From Buddleja alternifolia (Eukaryota; Streptophyta; Magnoliopsida; Lamiales; Scrophulariaceae), in NCBI GenBank assembly GCA_019426215.1, contig CM033393.1, forward strand, positions 14,852,046 through 14,916,045: a stretch of 64,000 nt of DNA, in the 5' to 3' direction. Below are positions 57,034-64,000 of the stretch, piece by piece. Position 1 is the stretch's first letter, and each line of letters begins with the position of its first letter. Below the pieces are notes generated by a model that saw nothing but the letters and a program-made list of their open reading frames with translations, was not told the origin of the DNA and made no database searches. The position numbers and the translations under genes are program-made.

Positions 57034-58543
57034 TGGTGGTCCCAAGTGGCATACGAAAGGGTCTAGAAGGGGGGGGTGGAATAGACCCTGAAGTCTTTTT
57101 CGACTTCAAAAATTTCATATCACTTTTAATGGTTAGACCGCTTAGGCAACTGAATACTTGGATTAGACGCTTCAGTAAAGATAACTTAGACTTAGTGATT
57201 TTAGCTATTTACCAAAGTAGGGTAACGCTTAGATCACTTAATCAGGGTTATCACAGCGGAAATGATTTTAAAGCATTAGCGTTCGTTTTGGTTAAATAGT
57301 CGCTTAGCAGATTAGCTTGTCTTTTCAAAGAATATAATATAATGTAAAACAAGACAATAATTAAAGTAAATGACACAAGAAATTGTAAGGTTCACTGGGT
57401 GGTGTAATCCCAGCTACGTCCTTCTCCTCCTTTTCACTCGGAGGAATTTTACTAAGATGATTATCAAAGAATTACACAGAATCTTCTACACGATAGTAAA
57501 CAGGTGAAAATGATCTTGGGCTCCTTGATCACACAGATTTCAGCACCAATGAAGATCATCTTCTACAAGCTTCTCTCACTCAGAAATACTGCCTGTAAGG
57601 GGTTTCAACAGCTTTCTCACTCAGATGAAAGGTTGAAGGTTTTGTCACAAGGGTTTATTTGTTTTTGGGAAGATCAAACAACTTGGAATATCTCAGTAAG
57701 AATTTAGGTTTCTTCTTTGGAAGAGGTTTGAGATATTTGTGACTGTCTGGAATGTATATAAAAAGCTTGAAAGATTTTGGCTATGGAGTTTCTAAGCTTT
57801 TTCTTTAAACGAGAATTTCAGCAGAGTTTCTTGTGCATGTACGTATATCTCTATTGTCTCTCTGAGGGTTTGCTGAAGGTAGGGTATTTATAGGCAATTC
57901 TTGGGATCTGTCCGTTGGACACATGTGGAAGCGTGCCTTTCACGCAGCGCGTGATTCTACCTTTTCTCTGACATTCCTAAAAATTCGCTGGTTCCAATTG
58001 GATGGGAAGCAGCTATAAACTCTGAAGTTCTGACAGTCTAGTCAAAAAGGTGGCTTTTCCACAAGTCATAAAAGCTTATCACATTTAATGCTCTTATCAG
58101 GCATTTAATGCATTTGAATTTATTTCCTGTTGGAAATAAATGTCCGTTGAATGATTGCATTTAAGTCCTTCATGACTTGAGGATTTAATTCAGGTGAATC
58201 TGATACATATCTCTATAATGCTTTGAGCGCTTGATTCATGAATCTTCAAATAGTCCTTTAGCGTTTGACAGGCGCTAAGAACAAATCTTCATCTTCTGTT
58301 TACTTCAGACGCTGATCTTCAACTTCTTCTCTAATAGACTCACCCAGAATTCTATTAGCGATTCGATATCTAATACTTAGTCTAGAATCTATAAAGATAA
58401 AAATTACAAGCCTAATCAAAAATTACATACTTTCAAACGCTTATACATAGATCTATTAAAACAGAAACTGACATTATATTTGGTATCTAACATAAAATCC
58501 TATCTTGTCATCATCAAAACATCTAACATGAAATTTCCTAACA
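57034..58543 (-). repeat. 5' LTR of S5
   Basis: TGTTAGGAAATTTC at 58543 to ...GGGACCACCA at 57034, 1510 bases. Likely TATA box CTATAAATACCC on the minus strand at about 57883-57894. Terminal hairpins and C-run are near the inner end (57060-57108). Confidence 0.93.
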
Positions 58544-59717
58544 ATATCCAATAAATAAATAAATTAATCAAATAATCTAATTAATTAGAAAAATTAATTC
58601 ATCAATATATTTCGCTATTAAATTAATTAATAATTAATCTTACCCATATAATTAATTATTTAATTTATCCAATAAATTAAAACTCCTAGAAGAAAGAAAA
58701 TAGAAATTCTTTTTTCATTTTTCTTTGTCAATCCTTTAGCGTGACTCTTTAGGTTTGTTTCGTTTGGCAATGTGAGGAAACCAAAGGAAGTGCGTAACAG
58801 CTTGTCAGTCACGTGGGCCACATCATAACCCAAACGAGAACGAATGATAGGATCATTCTGCAAGCTTTCCAATCGTAAATACCGTATATGTTTAAACCTT
58901 TTGTTCACGTTCCCCGGTCAAGTGAGAGTTATGGCTTTGTCAAACTCACTTGAATTGACCATATGTATTAATTATAATAATACGAGATCATTGAGATTGA
59001 TTTGGTGCCTAGCACAATCATCTCTTTTGTTTTGGCCAAAGATTTTGATCTCTATTTATCTATAATCACGTAGGGTACATTCTCATTCACTTATGAGAGA
59101 AAAAATCCCATATTAGATATCTGCTAAGACTACAGCCCATCAAGTCTGCATTTCGAGGTCGACCCCACCAACGGGTGAATTGGGTATAACTACTCTAGTG
59201 AAAGACTTGACGTCACAAGTGCATTTCCAGCCTGATACTTCAAGTCAAAGGTTCACACATACCTATTACGCATAATCAATTCTATCATTGACAGTCACAG
59301 AGTGAAAACCCATGTGATAGAACCGATGCGAGTTGTGTTCGAGCATATCAGTTCCACTGACGTGCCTACCATCTCAATCTCCCATCATCCCATGATACCA
59401 GACAGGCACTCCCATATCAGAGCTAAGATTGTACAAGTATTTGAAGTCTTTATTTGCCCATTAAAGACTTTATATAACTTGCGAACTAGTTTTAGTAATC
59501 AAGGTCGATCTCTCTAGTGCCTATTTTCCTATCCCATAGGAAGTAAAGGGATCGCATTGAAAACAAGCGCAAAGCATTTTTACACAACTTATAGATGTAG
59601 ATAAGAATTAAGTGAAAAACTAAGTAATGCCTTTTATAAATTATGATTTAAGTTCAATACAAGATAGATGACCTACATATTCTATCCTCTATGGCATCTG
59701 AGGGCATAATCCAGACA

Positions 59718-59730
59718 ATCTCCCACTTGC
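59718..59730 (-). promoter_or_regulatory. Element C 3' polypurine tract
   Basis: GCAAGTGGGAGAT on the minus strand lies between the RNase H stop (59733) and the LTR start (59717). Confidence 0.75.
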
Positions 59731-59732
59731 AC

Positions 59733-62580
59733 TCAACGCCACTCATTGTGGTATCTTATAACCATCCTTTCCAGGTGTCGGTCCAAAATAGCCAGAGGTA
59801 GTGGTTTGGTGAACGGGTCAGCTACATTGTCAGCTGAGGCTATTTTCTGCACTGCTATCTCTCCTCTGCCAACAATCTCTCTGATGATGTGAAATCTTCT
59901 CTTAATGTGTTTGGACTTGTTATGAGACCTCGGTTCCTTGGCTTGCGCTATTGCTCCAATGTAATCACAATAAAGTGGTAACGAGAGATGAGCACTAGGG
60001 ACCGATTCAAGTTCTCCAAGAAACTTTCTCATCCAAACAGCTTCTTTGGCTGCCTCTGAGGCTGCCACATACTCTGCTTCTGTGGTGGAATCAGCGGTTG
60101 TGCTTTGCTTGGAACTTTTCCAAGACACCACTCCACTAATGAGAGTAAAAACAAACCCTGAAGTTGATTTCCGGTCATCAACATCAGACTAAAAGTCTGA
60201 ATCATAATAATCTTCCATCTTCAGGTCTCCACCTCGATAGTTGAGAATCATATCCTTAGTTCTTTTTAGATACTTTAGGATGTTCTTCACAGCTGTCCAA
60301 TGTTTCTTTCCAGGGTTTGCCTGAAATCGACTCATCACGCTTACAGCATAGGCAATGTCGGGTCTAGTACACAGCATTACTAACATCCGGCTACCAACTG
60401 CCGCAGCATAGGGTACATTACTCATCTCCTGTCTATCTTCCTCACTTTGAGGACACAGAGACTTGGATTGGTGTACTCCATGTCTCATGGGAAGAAGCCC
60501 TTTCTTAGAACTATCCATCCTAAACCTCTTTAGAACCTTTTCTTAAGTAAAGGGTTTGGGAGAGACCTATCATTCTATTCTTTCTATGTCTGTAGATACA
60601 GATTCCTAGATTGTATGTCGCTTCTCCCAAGTCTTTCATGGAAAACGTACTTGAAAGCCATTTCTTGAATGTGGTGAGCATTCCTATGTCATTTCCTATA
60701 AGTAGAATGTCATCCACATATAGTACTAAAAATGAGAGTTTGCTCCCACTAATCTTCTTGTAGACACAGGGTTCATCTTCGTTTTTGATGTAGCCATATC
60801 CCTTTACTACTTCATCAAAACGAAGATTCCAGCTTCTAGATGCTTGCTTGAGACCGTATATAGACCTCTTAAGTTTACATATTTTATGGATATTGGTCTC
60901 GGATACAAAACCCTTTACCTGTTCCATATAAATATCCTCCTCAAGGAATCCATTTAGGAAAGCCGTTTTGACATCCTTTTGCCATATCTCATAATCTAAG
61001 TATGCAGCTATGGATAACAGTATTTGAATGGATTTTATCATGGCCACGAGCGAAAAGGTTTCTTGTTAGTCAATTCCTTCTCTTTGACTATACCCTTTCA
61101 CTACGAGCCTGGCTTTAAAGGTGTCAACCTTACCATCGCTACCTATCTTTCTTTTGTAAGTCCACTTACATCCTATAGGTTTGATACCTTCAGGACGATC
61201 TACCAAAGTCTAGACTTGGTTCGATTGCATAGAATCCATCTCTGTTACCATGGCTTCTCGCCATCTTGAAGTGTTGACATCCACCATCGCTTGATCATAG
61301 GTACAAGGATCATCTTCATGACATTCTTGTACTACAGTGTGAAGATCTGACTCCCCCCGCAGTAGATGCCCATACCTCTCAGGTTCATGTGGTATTCTAC
61401 CAGATCTACGTGGTTGTTATGCTACTATTGGTTCAAGCCTTGGTTCTTGGACAGATATCTCTGAGGGAGTTTCATTTTGTTCTTCTAAAACAATTTTCCT
61501 ACCTTTGCCCCCTTCCAAGATGAACTCATCTTCAAGGAAATGAGCTTGTAGGGCCACGATGATTCTCTGATCATCATGCAGGTAAAAGAAGAATCATATG
61601 GAATCTTCAGAATAACCAATGAAACGTCCCATAAGGAATCTTGTCTCCAATTTCTCTACTTTAGTATTTTTGACATAAGCTAAACATCCCCAAATCTTAA
61701 TGTGGTTAAGACTTGGTTTCCTATTACTCCACATCTCATGTGGAGTTTTAGGAATGTATTGCCCAGTTTGATTTGCTACTAAGGCTTTGAACTCTTTGAA
61801 TCTTTCAAAGGATTCAGACTTTTGCTTCATCAGATACAAAAGACCATATCTTGAATGATCGTTTGTGAAAGTGATGAAGTAGTAGAAACCCCCACGAGCC
61901 ATTTCTCCAAATGGTCAGCAGACATCGGTATGCACTAACCCTAAGACTTGAGTAGCTCTTTCAAAAATCCCTGTGAAGGGTGATCTAGCCATCTTGCCTA
62001 AGAGACATGATTCACATGTTGGATAGGGATCTGACCCGAATGAGCTTAAAATCCCATCTTATTCCATTTTTTAGATCTTGTGCTCTCCGGCATAGCCTAG
62101 TCTAAGATGCCACTTGAGTCTTAGGTTAGCTTCTTGCCTACCATGTTTACGAGTTACAACATTCACATCATATGAATTACAGACATTTAAATGATACAAA
62201 CCATTAACTAAAGAAGCATTTCCAGCTAATTTATTTCCTAAAAAAATGTCGCAATTTAATTTAGAAAAACAGAATGTATATCTAATCTTAACTAAGACAG
62301 GAATAGAAACAATGTTCTTAAGCCCCTTGGGCTAAACTAAAACATCATCTAATAACAATAAATGCCTAGAATTCAAATAAAGAGAAGTAGATCCAATCCT
62401 AGTAGCCGCGACGCTTTTCCTGCTGCCTACTTTGATCATCACTTCATCTCGGCCCAGCTTTCTACTTCTCTGCAGATCCTGATCCAAACAACAAACATGG
62501 GCACTAGCCCCTGAGTCCAGAATCCACGAAGTAGAAAAGACGATCATAGAACAGTTAGTTTCAAACATAAAGAGTTCCAT
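59733..62580 (-). pseudogene. Element C pol: protease, integrase, RT and RNase H
   Basis: Protease (62580-62332) has WILDSGASAHVCC. Integrase survives in pieces: 61902-61594 carries FTNDHSRYGLLYLMKQKSE then KTPHEMWSNRKPSLNHIKIWG, with the middle of the core deleted. RT (61047-60520) shows QKDVKTAFLNGFLEEDIYM, SIYGLKQASRSWN and YVDDILLIGND. Its tail (60518-60189) has KGLLPMRHG and DIAYAVSVMSRF, and RNase H (60131-59733) has SSKQSTTADSTTEAEYVA and KHIKRRFHIIRE. This is not Sirevirus-like: the sequence is clearly distinct from S1 to S5, and no post-pol ORF follows. Stops and shifts between the pieces make it dead. The lineage (perhaps TAR or Tork) is not decided. Confidence 0.85.
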
Positions 62581-62599
62581 ACCTTTTGCGCCTTTGCCA

Positions 62600-63402
62600 A
62601 ATTTGGGATAGTTCCTCTTTCAGTGGCCAAGCTCACCGCACTTGAGACATCTATCTATTTTCTTAGGCCTTTTGCTCTTACGGCCATGTCCTAACTTCTT
62701 TTAAGTTCTTGTGGATACTTTCATTTGCCTTTTCCTCTTTCCATTATGTTGATCATAAAAGGAATCATTCGTTAAGTAGATAGAAGAATCCCTCTTCTTA
62801 TTCGTCCTTATCCGAGCTTGTTCAATTTCATGCTTCTTTGTCAACCCAACTAATGAACAATCGATATAATTGATATCAAAGTTCATGACGAAGTAGTAGA
62901 ATGAGTCAGGGAGCAACTGTAGGATGAGATCAACTTGAAGATGAATATCCATATAGAAATGCATCGACCTAAGTCTTTCCATTAGGGTCATCATCGTGAG
63001 AACGTGGTCTCCCACATTCTCTTCCTCTCTCATCCTCGCTCTGAAGAATTCTTTTGATATGAAATATCTTACGATCCTACCGTGTTCTCCAAACATTTCT
63101 TCCAGATAAAGGACCATGTCCCTTGCATTTGCATTGCTCATTGTATCATGTGAACTTTGCAACTCACAACACATTGAGCATAGAATGTATCCTCTAGCTT
63201 AATAATTGTCATAAGTCCAATTAAAGTGAGCTAGTTGAATGTCTTCATCCTCATTCCTCTCAGGAACAACAGGACGATCAGTTTCCAATACATAATCAAT
63301 TGACTCTTCACTCAGGACATTCCTTAAGATTGCGAGCCATTTCATGTAATTGGGTCCAGTTAGAACATTTCTTTCGAGTAAATCTGAAAGTGAGTTTTTC
63401 AT
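62600..63402 (-). pseudogene. Element C gag
   Basis: Opens MKNSLSDLLERNVLTGPNYMKW at 63402 and continues, after a stop near 63199, in the frame 63174-62701 (YLEEMFGEHGRI, LRSMHFYMDIHLQVDLILQ). A zinc knuckle (CLKCGELGH, then a TGA, then Tyr in place of the last Cys) is at about 62625-62665, followed by FGKGAKGMELF and protease. Gag forms the particle. Confidence 0.8.
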
Positions 63403-64000
63403 ATTTGAGAGAGATAAACGAGAAAATAACTGCAGAAAAGAACCAAACTTAATTAGATTACTTGTTTGACTTAACCAAGAAAAATTAAGGACTTAAAATT
63501 AATCTTGGCTCCCACTGTATTTTTTGAATCCCACACTCCCATGTGAAAATTGGGAATCATCGTTGGCATCGATTCCACAGCGGGTATTGAGGTCCTCAAT
63601 TAATTAAATGGGCTGCAACCTAACCGGTGTCTAGCCCATTAATTATTTGAAGTGATATCTAATATCAATTTATCCAATAAACATTTCAATAGTTTTCCCC
63701 ATAGTTCACCAAACCGCAACCGAACAGGTTTCTAAGCTCGTGAACTACCCGAGTTCATTCCCACTAACTCCTATAATCTAACATTTGAATTTCACCTTGC
63801 AACCGAATAGGTTTCTGGGGTGAAATATGCTTCGATTAAGGCGTTTCATGCACTTAATAAAATTTCTAATTATTTCTAAATGTATAAGCCCATAACTAGG
63901 AAGCATTACACATTTATAGTAATTTTAAGTTTAGAAAGCTTAGTGGAAGGTGGGGATGTCAAACATCGGTATTATTTGTTTGGGAAAATTTAAATTGTCA
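63403..64000 (-). other. Leader of element C, no gene
   Basis: Untranslated leader upstream of gag, AT-rich, with no ORF of note. Two GAACAGGTTTCT / CGAATAGGTTTCT-like blocks at about 63722-63734 and 63806-63818 are weak repeats. The primer site and 5' LTR should be to the right of the window. Confidence 0.55.

Larger units (their letters stand above)
45034..58543 (-). mobile_element. S5: full-length Sirevirus-type element
   Basis: The only complete S element here, 13,510 bases with two LTRs, primer site, gag, pol, spacer, type II post-pol gene, hairpin and polypurine tract. A perfect duplication ATATC flanks it (45029-45033 and 58544-58548) in LTR C. The LTRs differ by about 5 percent in a 200-base stretch I compared by eye, and by a 66-base deletion, so it is older than S2. 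Several stops and frameshifts make it non-autonomous. Confidence 0.95.
44453..59717 (-). repeat. 3' LTR of element C, split by S5
   Basis: Starts TGTCTGGATTATGCCC at 59717 and runs to 58549; after S5 it resumes at 45033 and runs to about 44453. Net length about 1.75 kb. It shares GCTCTTTAGG-type blocks (near 58740), GCATTTCGAGGTCGACCC near 59150 and the end CACTGCGTTTATG near 44480 with LTRs A and B. Confidence 0.75.
44453..64000 (-). mobile_element. Element C: Ty1/copia, family of A and B, split by S5
   Basis: Minus-strand order: untranslated leader (63403-64000), gag, protease, integrase, RT, RNase H, polypurine tract, 3' LTR (59717 down to about 44453, split by S5). The 5' LTR lies beyond the window. 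The left end abuts gypsy sequence near 44452. The terminal bases at 44453 read TAATTGG rather than TGTTGG, so this boundary is approximate. Confidence 0.78.

Noticed and set aside
1..64000. tRNA, rRNA or small-RNA genes
   Set aside because: The only tRNA-like strings are 12-base primer binding sites; no cloverleaf or rRNA sequence was seen.

Overview
The window is a block of plant nuclear DNA, almost certainly from a eudicot. It is AT-rich, and every protein I could recognise comes from an LTR retrotransposon. I found no host gene and no tRNA, rRNA or small-RNA gene. Almost every base belongs to a set of retrotransposons inserted into one another. Two main kinds are present: Ty1/copia elements of the Sirevirus (SIRE/Maximus) type, called S1 to S5 here, and a different Ty1/copia family (A, B, C and probably D). 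An Athila-like Ty3/gypsy family supplies one interrupted element and one solo LTR.

Layout. 1-8994 (+): S1, 3' part only (integrase tail, RT-RNaseH, a long envelope-position ORF, 3' LTR). 8995-9510 (-): LTR-like piece D, the apparent target of S1. 9511-32991 (-): S3, whose pol is split by S2 (about 12576-28099, -). S2 in turn carries a solo Athila-like LTR (23218-25059, +). 32992-34868 (-): 5' LTR and gag start of S4, the target of S3. 34869-40688 (-): leader and 5' LTR of element A, the target of S4. LTR A contains solo LTR B (37196-40265), which contains a solo S-type LTR (37262-38728). 40689-44452 (+): Athila-like gypsy element inserted near the end of LTR A. 44453-64000 (-): copia element C inserted in the gypsy element, its 3' LTR split by the complete S5 (45034-58543, -). 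Five-base target duplications are perfect for S5 (ATATC), solo LTR B (GATTT) and the solo S LTR (ATCTC), and near-perfect for the solo Athila LTR. The whole window can be read as one nest rooted in element A, five levels deep.

How the parts work. An intact S element would make Gag with a zinc knuckle, then protease, integrase, RT and RNase H, primed from initiator-Met tRNA at a site beside the 5' LTR. A separate large protein is encoded between pol and the 3' LTR. It comes in two diverged types: type I in S1 and S2, type II in S3 and S5. None of the copies here looks able to move: each has stops, frameshifts, deletions or lost catalytic residues.

The most interesting signals are around the post-pol gene. 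It has a TATA-like internal promoter, short spliceosomal-type introns that keep phase 1 at each junction and are exactly absent from one copy, and conserved non-coding structures downstream (a stem kept with different sequence, and a hairpin enclosing the polypurine tract). A short motif, CAAGCG, is also dispersed along the sense strand. These could describe a spliced, independently expressed accessory gene in a plant retrotransposon lineage.
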